The notes under the pieces: model-generated
What the model was told of the DNA's origin: nothing
Seen by the model: only the letters and a program-made list of their open reading frames with translations
Databases searched by the model: none
In this document: positions 35,474-44,696 of the stretch, piece after piece
Layout: the number at the start of each line of letters is the position of its first letter
How positions within the stretch are numbered: position 1 is the first letter of the stretch
From: Clostridiales bacterium
Lineage (GTDB): Bacteria > Bacillota > Clostridia > Clostridiales > Clostridiaceae
DNA: 64,000 nucleotides
Assembly: GCA_012519845.1 (NCBI GenBank)
Contig: JAAYPK010000063.1
Span: 1 to 64,000 of the forward strand
Reading direction: 5' to 3'
Program-made: the position numbers and the translations under genes

Positions 35474-36694
35474 ATGGCTAATGTATTAGATGAGTTATTA
35501 GAACGTGGATACATAAAGCAATTTACACATGAACAAGAAACACGTGAATTGCTAGAAAAGGAGAAAATAACTTTTTATATAGGCTTTGATCCTACAGCAG
35601 ATAGTCTACATGTTGGACATTTTATAGCAATGATGTTTATGGCTCATATGCAAAAGGCAGGACATAGACCAATTGCATTACTTGGTGGAGGAACCGCAAT
35701 GGTTGGAGATCCAAGTGGTAAGACAGATATGAGAAAAATGTTAACTAAGGAACAAATTCAACATAATGTTGATTCTATAAAGAAGCAAATGGAGAGATTT
35801 ATTGATTTTTCCGATGGTAAAGCTTTATTAGTAAATAATGCAGACTGGTTATTAGATTTAAACTATGTAGATTTCTTAAGAGATGTGGGAACACATTTTT
35901 CAGTAAATAAGATGCTGACTGCAGAATGCTTTAAGCAAAGACTAGAAAAAGGTTTATCATTTTTAGAATTTAATTATATGCTTATGCAAGGATATGATTT
36001 TTATGTATTAAATCAAAAGTATGGATGCAAAATGGAACTTGGTGGAGATGATCAATGGTCTAATATGATTGCAGGTGTGGAATTAGTCAGAAGAAAAGCT
36101 CATGGTGAAGCCTATGCAATGACTTGTACATTATTAACTAATAGTCAAGGACAAAAAATGGGCAAAACTGTTGGTGGAGCATTATGGCTTAATCCTGAAA
36201 AAACATCACCATATGATTTTTATCAATACTGGAGAAATGTAGATGACGCAGATGTTGAAAAATGTTTAGCATTATTAACATTCTTACCTATGGATGAGGT
36301 AAGAAGATTAGGAGCATTAAAAGATGCTGAAATAAATACAGCAAAAACTATTTTAGCTTATGAAGTAACTAAATTAGTTCATGGAGAAGAAGAAGCAGAA
36401 AAAGCTAAAGCTGCTGCAGAAGCCCTATTTTCTGGTGGAGTTGATATGAGTAGTGTACCTACAATATCAATAACTAAAGATGATTTAGGAAAAGAATTAT
36501 TAGAAATATTAGTTGAAAATAAAATAATTCCATCTAAAGCAGAAGGAAAAAGGTTAATTAATCAAGGTGGAATGTCTATAAATGGAGACAAGGTTTCTGA
36601 TTTCAAAAAGACAATTTCAGAAGATGATTTTGTTGATGGGGCAATATTAGTTAAAAGAGGAAAGAAAAATTATAATAAAATTGAATTAAATTAA
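35474..36694 (+). CDS. tyrS: Tyrosyl-tRNA synthetase
   Basis: Class I synthetase that charges tRNA-Tyr. [20 protein letters not shown] carries the HIGH-motif variant HVGH near residue 45. [15 protein letters not shown] follows, and [25 protein letters not shown] is the tyrosine and ATP pocket. [14 protein letters not shown] holds the KMSKS-loop variant KMGKT. The C-terminal 65 residues form an S4 RNA-binding domain ([22 protein letters not shown]). The 406-residue length is normal. AGGAGG precedes the ATG. The short leader lacks a T-box motif, unlike leuS in this window. It is a single-gene unit with a strong terminator. Confidence 0.96.
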   Translation: MANVLDELLERGYIKQFTHEQETRELLEKEKITFYIGFDPTADSLHVGHFIAMMFMAHMQKAGHRPIALLGGGTAMVGDPSGKTDMRKMLTKEQIQHNVDSIKKQMERFIDFSDGKALLVNNADWLLDLNYVDFLRDVGTHFSVNKMLTAECFKQRLEKGLSFLEFNYMLMQGYDFYVLNQKYGCKMELGGDDQWSNMIAGVELVRRKAHGEAYAMTCTLLTNSQGQKMGKTVGGALWLNPEKTSPYDFYQYWRNVDDADVEKCLALLTFLPMDEVRRLGALKDAEINTAKTILAYEVTKLVHGEEEAEKAKAAAEALFSGGVDMSSVPTISITKDDLGKELLEILVENKIIPSKAEGKRLINQGGMSINGDKVSDFKKTISEDDFVDGAILVKRGKKNYNKIELN

Positions 36695-36701
36695 ATTAAT
36701 A

Positions 36702-36755
36702 AAAGTATGTATTATTATTTTGTAAAAATATAAAATAATAATCATACTTTTTTTT
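36702..36755 (+). terminator. Intrinsic terminator after tyrS
   Basis: A long stem (AAAGTATG and ATTATTATTTT with AAAATAATAAT and CATACTTT) is followed by a run of T. Confidence 0.85.
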
Positions 36756-36769
36756 AGTACAATTATATT

Positions 36770-36805
36770 TAAACTTTTTGTAAATTAGGACGATAATTAT
36801 ATAAT
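36770..36805 (+). promoter_or_regulatory. Sigma-28 (SigD)-like promoter, overlapping a possible sigma-A promoter
   Basis: TAAA and GACGATAA are separated by exactly 15 bp and match the flagellar pattern TAAA-N15-GCCGATAT at 10 of 12 positions. TTGTAA and TATAAT (16 bp apart) overlap it and would fit sigma-A. Confidence 0.55.
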
Positions 36806-36833
36806 AAAAGAAATAATGTAAGGAGAAATTGTT

Positions 36834-38690
36834 ATGCCATCAATTTGGAATATAAATAATATTAATAGTTCTAATAATAAAAAAGTTTCCGGAAAGCTTA
36901 CTTTCGAAGTAGGCGAAAAATTTAGTGGGAAAATTATTGGTAAGGATGAAAATAATGAAGTAATAGTAAAGCTTTCTGATGGATGGCAATTCACAGCAGA
37001 AATTGATGGGGAAATTAATCCGGATGAACAATCATTAATAAGATTTGTAGTAGAAGGATTTGATGAAGGTAAATTAAAATTAAAAGTAGTTCAAGGGGAT
37101 AATAAAAACAATACTGAAACTATTAATTCGAATTTAGCTAATATCATTGAAAAAGAAGGACTGCAAAAAGAAGATATAGATTTGCTTAAATCAATGATAA
37201 AACATAATATACCATTAACTAGAGAAAATATTATTAATGCCAAAAGCTTAATTCAATTTAATGAAAATATTAATAAAAATCCTGAAGAAATGAGGACATT
37301 TATAGATAATTTTTTGGCAAGCAAAAATATAGAGCCTTTAAGTGAGAATGGACAAAATATAAAGACTATTCTTAGTGATTTTTTTTCTACTTTTAAAAAT
37401 ATGCCTAAAGAAGATATATTATTTTTTTTGGAAAATAATATAGAAATGACAAAAGAAAATATCGAAAGTTTTAATAAATTATTCAAGGGTGATACAAATT
37501 TATCTAGAATTTTCAATGACATGGAAAGTAGTTCTAAGTTAGTGGATACTCAAGATGTTAAGAGTCAGGTGTTGCCAAAAACAATTGAAGAACCAAAAGA
37601 TACTATTAATAAAGCAATTAATAATAGTAAAGTAGAGGATTTTCAAAAAGAAAACAAAATAAATAATGAGAATAAATTTGTTACCAATGCTTATGATAAG
37701 ACTGATAACTATAATAACAAAATTAGTATGCTTTCTTTATTAAAATCTATGGTGGGGTCAGAAACTGAAATTACAAAAGAAGTTTTAAAGAATTTATTAG
37801 CAGGTAAAGCAAGTGAATTTTCTTTTAATGAATATAATAATATTTTATCAGAGTTAGACAAATTAACAGATAATAAGCTGTTTAAAATGATATTTAACGA
37901 ATCAGTTAATAATGGTGGGTACAGCAAAGAGGTATTAAATAAAGTAGTGTCTGAAATTTTTAATAAGCAAATATCTATTAATGATGAAGAGTTTAAAAAA
38001 TTAACAGATGTAATAAAAACTATTAAGGGAGAAATGTTTGAGGAAATAACTGCTAAAGTTAAAGAAAATATTAATAAAGGCAATGAAACAATTATTAATT
38101 CCAATAAAATAATTGGGAACAATATGGAGGAATCTTCTAAAGATTTAATAAAAAAAGATATAAAGGTTAAAATAGATGATATAAGAGAAGCTGTAAAAGA
38201 TTTAATTAATAAAAGCCAAAACACTGATATAGAAGAAAAAAGCAAAAAAATTATGGAATTTATAAAATCAAATATAAATGAATTTAAATTATTTAATAAT
38301 GTTAGTAATGAATATTATTATTTGGATATTCCAATAAAAAATAAAGAGGATGAATATCCATGTAAGTTAATTATTAAAGACAATAGAAAAGAAGGAAAAA
38401 TAATAGATAAGAATAATGTTAAATTAGTTGTATCTGTTAAAACTATTAATTTAGGAGAAATTGATGGATATATTTCTATTTCAGATCAAGCACTTAATTT
38501 GGAAATGAAATGTGAGAAAAAATATGTAAGACTTCTTAATAAGGGAAAAGATAAATTAATTGAGGGACTTTCAAAAATAGGTTATTTCCCTAATGTTATG
38601 GTAGTAGAAAAAAAAGATAATATTAATATATCATCATGTAGAGAATTCTTTAGTTATGATAATGCAAGAACTATAGATACAAAGGTTTAA
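36834..38690 (+). CDS. YlqG/FliK-like protein (hook-length control-like C-terminus)
   Basis: A 618-residue, highly charged, Lys/Asn/Glu-rich protein. The N-terminal 85 residues look like a small beta-rich domain (VGEKFSGKIIGKDENNEVIVKL), the centre is low-complexity and helical, and the last 120 residues have a fold reminiscent of the Flg_hook domain (VKTINLGEIDGYISI, MKCEKKYVRLLNKGKDKLIEGLSKIGY). The next gene encodes an FlhB-tail-like protein, the same pairing as ylqG-ylqH in Bacillus subtilis. It may act with flagellar or related secretion, but no other flagellar gene is in the window. A sigma-28-like promoter upstream supports a motility link. The family assignment relies on position and weak similarity. 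Confidence 0.6.
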   Translation: MPSIWNINNINSSNNKKVSGKLTFEVGEKFSGKIIGKDENNEVIVKLSDGWQFTAEIDGEINPDEQSLIRFVVEGFDEGKLKLKVVQGDNKNNTETINSNLANIIEKEGLQKEDIDLLKSMIKHNIPLTRENIINAKSLIQFNENINKNPEEMRTFIDNFLASKNIEPLSENGQNIKTILSDFFSTFKNMPKEDILFFLENNIEMTKENIESFNKLFKGDTNLSRIFNDMESSSKLVDTQDVKSQVLPKTIEEPKDTINKAINNSKVEDFQKENKINNENKFVTNAYDKTDNYNNKISMLSLLKSMVGSETEITKEVLKNLLAGKASEFSFNEYNNILSELDKLTDNKLFKMIFNESVNNGGYSKEVLNKVVSEIFNKQISINDEEFKKLTDVIKTIKGEMFEEITAKVKENINKGNETIINSNKIIGNNMEESSKDLIKKDIKVKIDDIREAVKDLINKSQNTDIEEKSKKIMEFIKSNINEFKLFNNVSNEYYYLDIPIKNKEDEYPCKLIIKDNRKEGKIIDKNNVKLVVSVKTINLGEIDGYISISDQALNLEMKCEKKYVRLLNKGKDKLIEGLSKIGYFPNVMVVEKKDNINISSCREFFSYDNARTIDTKV

Positions 38691-38735
38691 AATTGACCTT
38701 TCAATGAAAAACATATAATATAAGGAAGTGATAAC

Positions 38736-38999
38736 ATGTATCAAAGAAGAAAGGCAGCAGCATTAAAATATGAAGAAAACTATGATGCACCTCAAGTAAC
38801 AGCAGCAGGAATGGGTCAAATAGCGGAGAATATAATATCAAAAGCAGAAGAAAATAAAGTGCCTATTGTATATAATAAAGAATTAACAGATTTATTATGC
38901 AATGTTGATATTGGAGATTCTATCCCTCCTGAATTATATGAAGCTGTTGCTAATGTTATTGCTTATATAACAGATTTAGATAAAAGCATAGAAAGGTGA
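38736..38999 (+). CDS. FlhB C-terminal-domain-like protein (YlqH type)
   Basis: An 87-residue protein resembling the cytoplasmic tail of FlhB/YscU export switch proteins, without the membrane part. AAALKYEENYDAPQVTAAGMGQIAENIISKA and NKVPIVYNKELTDLLCNVDIGDSIPPELYEAVANVIAYI fit this family. The autocleavage motif NPTH of full-length FlhB is not present; YDAPQVTA occupies the place. It lies 45 bp after the FliK-like gene and 6 bp before a phosphoesterase gene. It is likely to act with the upstream protein, perhaps in substrate switching or in a separate secretion-related process. The fold call is good; the function is not established. Confidence 0.8.
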   Translation: MYQRRKAAALKYEENYDAPQVTAAGMGQIAENIISKAEENKVPIVYNKELTDLLCNVDIGDSIPPELYEAVANVIAYITDLDKSIER

Positions 39000-39005
39000 T
39001 AACAA

Positions 39006-39695
39006 ATGGCTCTATACGCAATTTCAGATTTACATTTAGGTTTTGATTTAGATAAGCCTATGGACATATTTGGAGATAAATGGGTAAATCATGAAGAAAA
39101 AATAAAAAGTAATTGGGAAAAAATCGTTAATGATGAGGATACAGTATTAATTGCAGGGGATATTTCATGGGCACTTAAGGAAAAGGATAGTAAAAGCCAT
39201 TTAATTTGGATAGATGAACTTCCAGGGAAAAAGATAATTTCTAAAGGAAATCATGATTATTGGTGGGGGAGTATAACAAAATTGAATTCTATGTTTAAAA
39301 CCACCAAATTTATTCAAAATAATTACTATTCTTATAAGGATTATGCTATTTGCGGAACAAGAGGTTGGATTTGTCCAGGATCAGATAAGTTTACAGATAA
39401 AGATGATAAAATTTATAAAAGAGAAATAATAAGACTTAGATTATCTTTAGAGAGTGCAAAGAAGGATGGATTTAATAAAATAATCGTAATGATTCACTAT
39501 CCACCAACTAATGAAAAGTTTCAAGAATCGGAATTTATAAAAATATTTTCAGAATATAATGTATCAAAAGTGATTTATGGACATTTGCATGGTAATGCAC
39601 TAGGAAAAGTTATGAATGGTATTATAGAGGGCATTGATTATGTTATGACATCATCAGATTACTTGAATTTTATTCCAAAACTTATTTTAGAATAA
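39006..39695 (+). CDS. Calcineurin-like metallophosphoesterase
   Basis: A 229-residue phosphoesterase with the full dimetal site. AISDLHLGFD carries the first Asp and His, DTVLIAGDISWA the second Asp, ISKGNHDYWWGS the Asn-His-Asp motif, and VMIHYPPTNE and VIYGHLHGNA the last histidines. The protein is the single-domain type with YxWWG-like and SW(A) features seen in conserved firmicute proteins of unknown substrate. It is 6 bp after the FlhB-like gene and has an AGGTGATAA ribosome binding site in that gene's end, so the two are likely co-transcribed. A terminator that also serves the convergent DUF2225 gene follows. Confidence 0.85.
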   Translation: MALYAISDLHLGFDLDKPMDIFGDKWVNHEEKIKSNWEKIVNDEDTVLIAGDISWALKEKDSKSHLIWIDELPGKKIISKGNHDYWWGSITKLNSMFKTTKFIQNNYYSYKDYAICGTRGWICPGSDKFTDKDDKIYKREIIRLRLSLESAKKDGFNKIIVMIHYPPTNEKFQESEFIKIFSEYNVSKVIYGHLHGNALGKVMNGIIEGIDYVMTSSDYLNFIPKLILE

Positions 39696-39707
39696 ATATG
39701 TTTTATA

Positions 39708-39755
39708 ATTGGCGTATATTGCAAAAGGAAAATGCATTATACGCCAAATTTTATT
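39708..39755. terminator. Bidirectional terminator between the phosphoesterase and DUF2225 genes
   Basis: AATTGGCGTATA pairs with TATACGCCAAATT across a loop with a further small stem, followed by TTTTATT. It lies between convergent genes. Confidence 0.7.
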
Positions 39756-40452
39756 AACTATATGAACTTTCTTTTATAAGGTCCCTTCCATTTCGAGCTA
39801 AGTCTTTAATTCTTGGGGTAGCACCTACAGTAGTAATTACTTGTGAATACCATCTTAATGCATCAGAATTATTGCCAAGTCTTCTATTTAAGTCACCAAG
39901 CAAATATGTAAAAGCATCTCTAGACAAGCCGCATATAGGAAAATTTTCTACTGAATATGCTTCACTTAAAGTTTTCAAGGCTTCATCTAAATAATTATTT
40001 TCATTTTTAGTGTCCTCTTTCAATCTATACATCCAAGCTATTTTTAATAATAGCATACCTATTGAACTTTTTTTACCTTCATAAGTGACAGCATTTAATA
40101 ATGCTAACTTATACTTCTCTATAGCTATGTCAACAGTCATAATTTCAGGATAAATTCTAGGTTTCCATTTAGGTGTAATCACATTTTTAACTAAATCCTT
40201 TTGGAAACTTTTTATTTTAGGAAAATCTGATTTTAAAGCAGAATAGCCACATTCATTACAAGTCCAGATCTCATAAAGGTAGGGGTTTATCCCAGTATAG
40301 CGTATAAAAAAATCAGAATCTTTAGAGTTGATTCTTGGAGAATTTACTTTTACTACTTTAGTTTTAAATACATTCCCACAAACGGGACATGTAACAGTTT
40401 TATCATATATATCTTTCGAAATATCATTTATATTTTTATCCTCAATAGTCAT
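39754..40452 (-). CDS. DUF2225 family protein with zinc-ribbon N-terminus
   Basis: The 232-residue protein has an N-terminal zinc-binding ribbon (CPVCGNVFKT and WTCNECGYSA, with four cysteines) and a helical C-terminal half with TPR-like regularity (KYKLALLNAVTYEGKKSS, LGDLNRRLGNNSDALRWYSQVI). It fits DUF2225 (PF09986), a firmicute family of unknown function. The position of the cysteines and the RYTGINPYLYEIWTC linker match that family. The ATG has an AAAGGAG site. It is a single gene, divergent from the alarmone synthetase, and shares a short palindromic intergenic region with it. Confidence 0.8.
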   Translation of the reverse strand: MTIEDKNINDISKDIYDKTVTCPVCGNVFKTKVVKVNSPRINSKDSDFFIRYTGINPYLYEIWTCNECGYSALKSDFPKIKSFQKDLVKNVITPKWKPRIYPEIMTVDIAIEKYKLALLNAVTYEGKKSSIGMLLLKIAWMYRLKEDTKNENNYLDEALKTLSEAYSVENFPICGLSRDAFTYLLGDLNRRLGNNSDALRWYSQVITTVGATPRIKDLARNGRDLIKESSYS

Positions 40453-40503
40453 ATCAAATCTCCTTTGCTATAATTGTCCAATTTACTTTTTATTTAATTA
40501 TAT

Positions 40504-40541
40504 CATATTGTAATATGAAAATAAAAAGTTTTTGATATAAT
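40504..40541 (+). promoter_or_regulatory. Extended -10 promoter and palindrome between DUF2225 and alarmone synthetase genes
   Basis: TGATATAAT (TATAAT at 40536-40541) is an extended -10 for the forward gene without a good -35. A 14-base palindrome CATATTGTAATATG lies at 40504-40517, where the -35 would be, and could be an operator or just AT-rich chance. Confidence 0.5.
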
Positions 40542-40577
40542 AATAGTAAGTGAATCATTGTAGTTAGGGTGAGAAAT

Positions 40578-41369
40578 ATGGCAATTAATAATTGGAAAAG
40601 TTTTTTAATGCCTTATGAACAGGCAGTTGAAGAAATAAAAGTAAAATTGAAAAGTATAAGAAAAGAATATAGAAGAAATAATGAATACTCTCCAATTGAG
40701 TTTGTAACAGGGAGAGTAAAAGAAGTATCCAGTATATTAGAAAAAGCAAATAAGTTTGGAATTCCAATAGATAGAGTTGGATATGAGCTTGAAGATATTG
40801 CAGGGATAAGAGTAATGTGTCAATTTGTTGATGATATAGATAAGGTGGTATCTATATTACGAGAGAGAAAGGATATGACAATATTATATGAAAAAGACTA
40901 TGTACGTAATGTAAAACAAAGTGGTTATAGAAGTTATCATATGATAATAAAATACCCTGTAAATATGGCAGGGGGATTAGTGGAAATACTTGCAGAATTT
41001 CAAATTAGAACATTAGCAATGAATTTCTGGGCTACAATAGAGCACTCCTTAAACTACAAATACAAACAACAATTACCAGGAGAGCTTAAAGAAAAATTAA
41101 AAAGTGCTGCTGATGCTGCCTTTAATTTAGATGAAGAAATGCTTGAAATAAAGGATGAAATTAAGGATGCACAGAAATTATTTGAAGTAAAATCGGATAT
41201 AATTTCAAACATAATGAGTAAAATTTTAACATTAAATGCTTTAGGAAGATTCTCAGAAGGCAGCAGGTATGAAAAAGCCCTTAATAAGTTAATTGAAGAT
41301 GGAGAAGTTTGGGAATTAAATAATTTATTAAATATGGTCAATAAGGAAGTAGATAAATTCAAGGATTAA
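40578..41369 (+). CDS. Small alarmone synthetase (RelA/SpoT-domain GTP pyrophosphokinase)
   Basis: Single-domain (p)ppGpp synthetase of the RelQ/YjbM type, which makes the stringent-response alarmone without a hydrolase domain. RVGYELEDIAGIRVMCQFVDDI carries the catalytic-core aspartate block, QSGYRSYHMIIKYP the Tyr-stacking motif, and EFQIRTLAMNFWATIEHSLNYKY the E-x-Q(I)RT substrate motif. A helical C-terminus of about 90 residues follows. The track starts at a GTG (40569) that overlaps the AGGGTGAG binding site. The ATG at 40578 gives 263 residues and is preferred. It has its own extended -10 promoter and probably a weak terminator at the stop. Confidence 0.9.
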   Translation: MAINNWKSFLMPYEQAVEEIKVKLKSIRKEYRRNNEYSPIEFVTGRVKEVSSILEKANKFGIPIDRVGYELEDIAGIRVMCQFVDDIDKVVSILRERKDMTILYEKDYVRNVKQSGYRSYHMIIKYPVNMAGGLVEILAEFQIRTLAMNFWATIEHSLNYKYKQQLPGELKEKLKSAADAAFNLDEEMLEIKDEIKDAQKLFEVKSDIISNIMSKILTLNALGRFSEGSRYEKALNKLIEDGEVWELNNLLNMVNKEVDKFKD

Positions 41370-41392
41370 TTGGGCGTAATCCCTTTTTCTTT
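41361..41392 (+). terminator. Possible terminator at the end of the alarmone synthetase gene
   Basis: GGATTA pairs with TAATCC around an eight-base loop, followed by CTTTTTCTTT. The stem is short and includes the stop codon. Confidence 0.45.
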
Positions 41393-41454
41393 AACTTTTA
41401 GTAAATAATAATTTTTATCAATATAACCTTGGATCAGAGAAAGGAGCAATAAAT

Positions 41455-42231
41455 ATGAATAAAGGATTAGAAAAGCAATTACAGGAAAATCCAATGATTA
41501 TAGAAGGAATTGAAAATCCAAGTAAGGAAATGATAGATATAGCATTAAGCAGAAATGGAGCTGCTATAAAGTATATAAAAAATCCTACATATTCAGAAAA
41601 GGAAATAGCTATAAAAAGTAATCCTTTAGCAGTAAAATATATAGATGAGCTTGAAGAAGAATTAGGAGTATTAGCAGTAACTCTTCTTTGGAATGTGTTA
41701 CTATATATAAAAGAACCAACATATAAAATCAAAAAAGCAGCAGTTCAATCTAAAGGGTGGGCAATGCAGTATATTGAAAATCAAGAGGAAGAATTATGTA
41801 TGATAGCGGTTCAAAAAGATTATGATTCTATTAAATATATAAAAAATCCATCTAAAGAAGTTCAGTATGCAGCATTAAAAAATTATTGGGGCGCAATAAA
41901 ATTTATTAATAAGCCATCTTTAGAAATTAAAAGAGCAGCAATTAAGGAAAGTGCGGAAGCAATTAATTTTATATCTAGCTATGATATGGATGAATTGAAA
42001 ATATTTATATCAGATAATATAAATGTAGTAAAGTACATATATGACTCCATTGAGCCAAGTGATGTAGTTGAAATTTTAATTGATAAAATAAAGAAAGATG
42101 ATATGTCAAAAGAATATATGGTAGACTTTTTAGAATTAGATATTCTTGAAATGGATAAGATTAGATTTATATGGGAATATGGAAATGAAAAGACAAAAAA
42201 AATATTAGCGGATTATAATCTTTCTAAATAA
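41455..42231 (+). CDS. DUF4116-like repeat protein
   Basis: A 258-residue protein made of about six imperfect repeats of 22-25 residues. The motif is a variable helix followed by AIKYIKNPT or a variant (AAIKYIKNPTYSEKE, AVKYIDELEEE, AMQYIENQEEE, SIKYIKNPSKE, AIKFINKPSLE, AINFISSY). This is the pattern of DUF4116-like helical repeats, which usually form a curved scaffold. No catalytic motif is visible. It heads a run of four genes: a MoxR ATPase follows 13 bp later, then a VWA/HExxH protein and a membrane protein. It may be an adaptor or substrate-recognition partner of the ATPase pair; that is inference. Confidence 0.7.
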   Translation: MNKGLEKQLQENPMIIEGIENPSKEMIDIALSRNGAAIKYIKNPTYSEKEIAIKSNPLAVKYIDELEEELGVLAVTLLWNVLLYIKEPTYKIKKAAVQSKGWAMQYIENQEEELCMIAVQKDYDSIKYIKNPSKEVQYAALKNYWGAIKFINKPSLEIKRAAIKESAEAINFISSYDMDELKIFISDNINVVKYIYDSIEPSDVVEILIDKIKKDDMSKEYMVDFLELDILEMDKIRFIWEYGNEKTKKILADYNLSK

Positions 42232-42244
42232 GGAGAGGTAAAAT

Positions 42245-43330
42245 ATGAATTACACAGAAGTGATGAAGACAGCAAGTTTAGTATTAGAATGTAATGAGGT
42301 TCCATTAATAATAGGAGAAAGTGGTATTGGGAAAACAGCATTAATATCACAAATGGCAGCAGAAAATAATTGGAACTTGGTAACTATAGATGCAAATCTA
42401 TTAAAGGAAGGAGAGATAGGTGGACTACCTATAGTGAAGAATGATAGAACTATTTATGCTATGCATTATAAATTATCGCAGATAAATGAGTTAAGTAAAA
42501 AAGAGAATAAAGATATAATTTTATTTATTGATGAATTAAACAGATGTGATCATACAGTACAGCAAGAGCTTATGAATCTTATATTAAATAGAGAAATAAA
42601 TGGTTTTTCACTTCCAGACAAAGTGAAAATAATTGCAGCAATGAATCCATCAAATCAATATGATAATTTTGAAGAAAGTGATTATCAAGTAGTAGATATG
42701 GATCCAGCACAAGAAAATAGATTTGTTTGGATTGAAATGGACTCAGACATTAAGGAGTGGCTAAAGTGGGGTATAAATGATGGGAATATTGATTATGATA
42801 TTTTAGACTTTTTGGGAGAGTTCCCAAGTTATCTTCATACAGTAAGCTCTACTGAACATATAAAAGCAACTCCAAGAAGCTGGGAGAGAATATCAAAAGC
42901 ATATAAAATATATAAAAATAATAAAGAGAATTACTCTAAAAACATTTTTTTTAATGTTGTTAGAGGAAATGTAGGGGTAAGTATAGCTACAGATTTTATT
43001 AACTATATATCTAAGCCTAAAAAACAATTAATAAGAATTGAGAATTTATTTTCTTATGATACATTACCAATATATATTAAAGAAGATTTGGAAAAAGAAT
43101 CTCACTCTAGATTATACATTTTAGCAAAAAATGCATTTAATTATGCTGAAAATAGTGGAAAAAGCAAAGATATAAACTTATTTTCAGAATTACTTGGAAT
43201 ATATCCTAGAGATTTAAGGCTTGGAATAATGAAAGAAATAAGAAAAGAGAGCAATGAAGAGTTTTATAATAAATTATTAGATTGTGAAGCATTTATAAAT
43301 AGTTATTTTGGAATTTATATTAATATATAG
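42245..43330 (+). CDS. MoxR-family AAA+ ATPase
   Basis: AAA+ ATPase of 361 residues that usually works with a VWA-domain partner as a chaperone-like remodelling machine. PLIIGESGIGKTALISQM near residue 20 is Walker A, DIILFIDELNRCDHTVQQELMNLIL is Walker B with the AAA signature, and KIIAAMNPSNQYDNFEESD includes sensor 1. RFVWIEMDSD and ATPRSWERISKAY supply the arginine-finger and sensor 2 region. It is flanked by a repeat protein gene (13 bp upstream) and a VWA/HExxH gene (11 bp downstream), the classic MoxR-VWA gene pair. Its client is unknown. Confidence 0.9.
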   Translation: MNYTEVMKTASLVLECNEVPLIIGESGIGKTALISQMAAENNWNLVTIDANLLKEGEIGGLPIVKNDRTIYAMHYKLSQINELSKKENKDIILFIDELNRCDHTVQQELMNLILNREINGFSLPDKVKIIAAMNPSNQYDNFEESDYQVVDMDPAQENRFVWIEMDSDIKEWLKWGINDGNIDYDILDFLGEFPSYLHTVSSTEHIKATPRSWERISKAYKIYKNNKENYSKNIFFNVVRGNVGVSIATDFINYISKPKKQLIRIENLFSYDTLPIYIKEDLEKESHSRLYILAKNAFNYAENSGKSKDINLFSELLGIYPRDLRLGIMKEIRKESNEEFYNKLLDCEAFINSYFGIYINI

Positions 43331-43341
43331 GTGAAATTAAT

Positions 43342-44670
43342 ATGGATGAAAAAATAAATTTAATTAAGAGAGTTAGTAATTTAGAAAATGTAACACAACT
43401 TGATAGTAATTTTAAAAGAGATTTTTTTGAATATATAAATGATATTATAATAGATATGATAGATGGTGAAGATAGCTTTTTCGGAAATTTTATGCTTAAG
43501 GTTGTTAGGGATATAAGGCTAGATATCACATTTCCAATGGCAACTAAGCCTAATAATGAAGGATTTACAATGTATTTTAATCCGATTTTAGTATTACAAT
43601 ATAATAAAAAAGAAATTGCTGCTTTATTTAAGCATGAAATATACCATATGATGTATTACCATTATATAAGGAGTAAAAACTTAAGACAAAAATATAGTAA
43701 TGAGGCTGTTAATTTAGCATTAGATATATCTGTAAATCAATATATTAGAAATCTTCCAACAGATATAAAAAAAATAGATTCTGTTAGAAAAGAGCTTAAT
43801 ATAGATGTGAAAAGCGGTAAATCTATAGAAGAATATGCAGAAATAATTCAAAAAGCTCTAGATAAAAAGGAACGAAAGATAATTAAGGAGATAACCAAGG
43901 AAAGTATTAAAAAAAGTATTGAAATAGGAAGTGTACATAAGATTTGGGAAGAGATAGATGTTAGCAATGAAGTAATTGAAAATAATATAAAAAAAATAGC
44001 ATTAAGTATTATTGATGAAAAACAGCCTAAGGATATACAGGATATTATTAAAGGTTTCAATAAAAGTTCAGAACTTAATTGGCAGAAACTACTAAAAAAT
44101 ATGATTCCATCAACAAAAGCAAATTACAAAAAAACTATAACTAGAAGAGATAGAAGGCAACCAGAAAGATTGGATTTAAGGGGTAAATTACCTAATATTA
44201 TTCCAGAAGTAATTTTAGCAATTGATATAAGTGCTAGCATGACTGAAGAAGATTATAAAAAAATAGTATTAGAAGTTTATGAAATTACCAAAAGTAAATA
44301 TGGTAAAATAAAAGTAATTGAATGTGATAATGCAATAAGGAGGGTTTATTCATTAAATAGTAAAGTTGACATTAAAAATAGAATAGCTAATAATGGTTCT
44401 ACAGCTTTTTCACCAGTAATTAGATATATAAAAGAAAATAATTTAAGAAATTCAATATTAATTTACTTTACTGATGGATTAGGGGAGAGTGAATTAGACA
44501 TAAAACCTATAAATAATAAAATAATATGGGTTATTATAGGCAAGGAGGAACTTTCATTAAGTAAAAGCTATGGAAAGATTAGAAGAATTAATATTAATAG
44601 AGTGATTGGAGAGGGAAAAAGTTCTGCCTTAGAAATGGTAAGGGAATCAATTCATGATTGGGCGAGATAG
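43342..44670 (+). CDS. VWA-like metallopeptidase-related protein (DUF2201 type)
   Basis: The N-terminal half has a zincin-like HExxH motif in LFKHEIYHMMYYHYI near residue 93, as in the DUF2201 N-terminal domain. The C-terminal half is a VWA domain: EVILAIDISASMTEEDYKK has the DxSxS MIDAS motif, GSTAFSPVIRYIKE the MIDAS threonine, and ILIYFTDGLGE the last Asp. A helical linker with lysine-rich stretches joins them, ending in KANYKKTITRRDRRQPERLDLRG. The 442 residues follow the MoxR gene by 11 bp, so the two probably form a MoxR-VWA pair. Whether the HExxH site is an active protease cannot be told from sequence. The stop is followed 26 bp later by the start of a membrane protein gene. Confidence 0.85.
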   Translation: MDEKINLIKRVSNLENVTQLDSNFKRDFFEYINDIIIDMIDGEDSFFGNFMLKVVRDIRLDITFPMATKPNNEGFTMYFNPILVLQYNKKEIAALFKHEIYHMMYYHYIRSKNLRQKYSNEAVNLALDISVNQYIRNLPTDIKKIDSVRKELNIDVKSGKSIEEYAEIIQKALDKKERKIIKEITKESIKKSIEIGSVHKIWEEIDVSNEVIENNIKKIALSIIDEKQPKDIQDIIKGFNKSSELNWQKLLKNMIPSTKANYKKTITRRDRRQPERLDLRGKLPNIIPEVILAIDISASMTEEDYKKIVLEVYEITKSKYGKIKVIECDNAIRRVYSLNSKVDIKNRIANNGSTAFSPVIRYIKENNLRNSILIYFTDGLGESELDIKPINNKIIWVIIGKEELSLSKSYGKIRRININRVIGEGKSSALEMVRESIHDWAR

Positions 44671-44696
44671 AAATATTAAAAATGAAAGAGGGTATT

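Noticed and set aside
37709-38245. 178-residue minus-strand hydrophobic ORF
   Set aside because: It is the reverse of a Lys/Asn-rich part of the FliK-like gene; such reverse frames read as Leu/Ile/Ser-rich by composition. No start signals are present.
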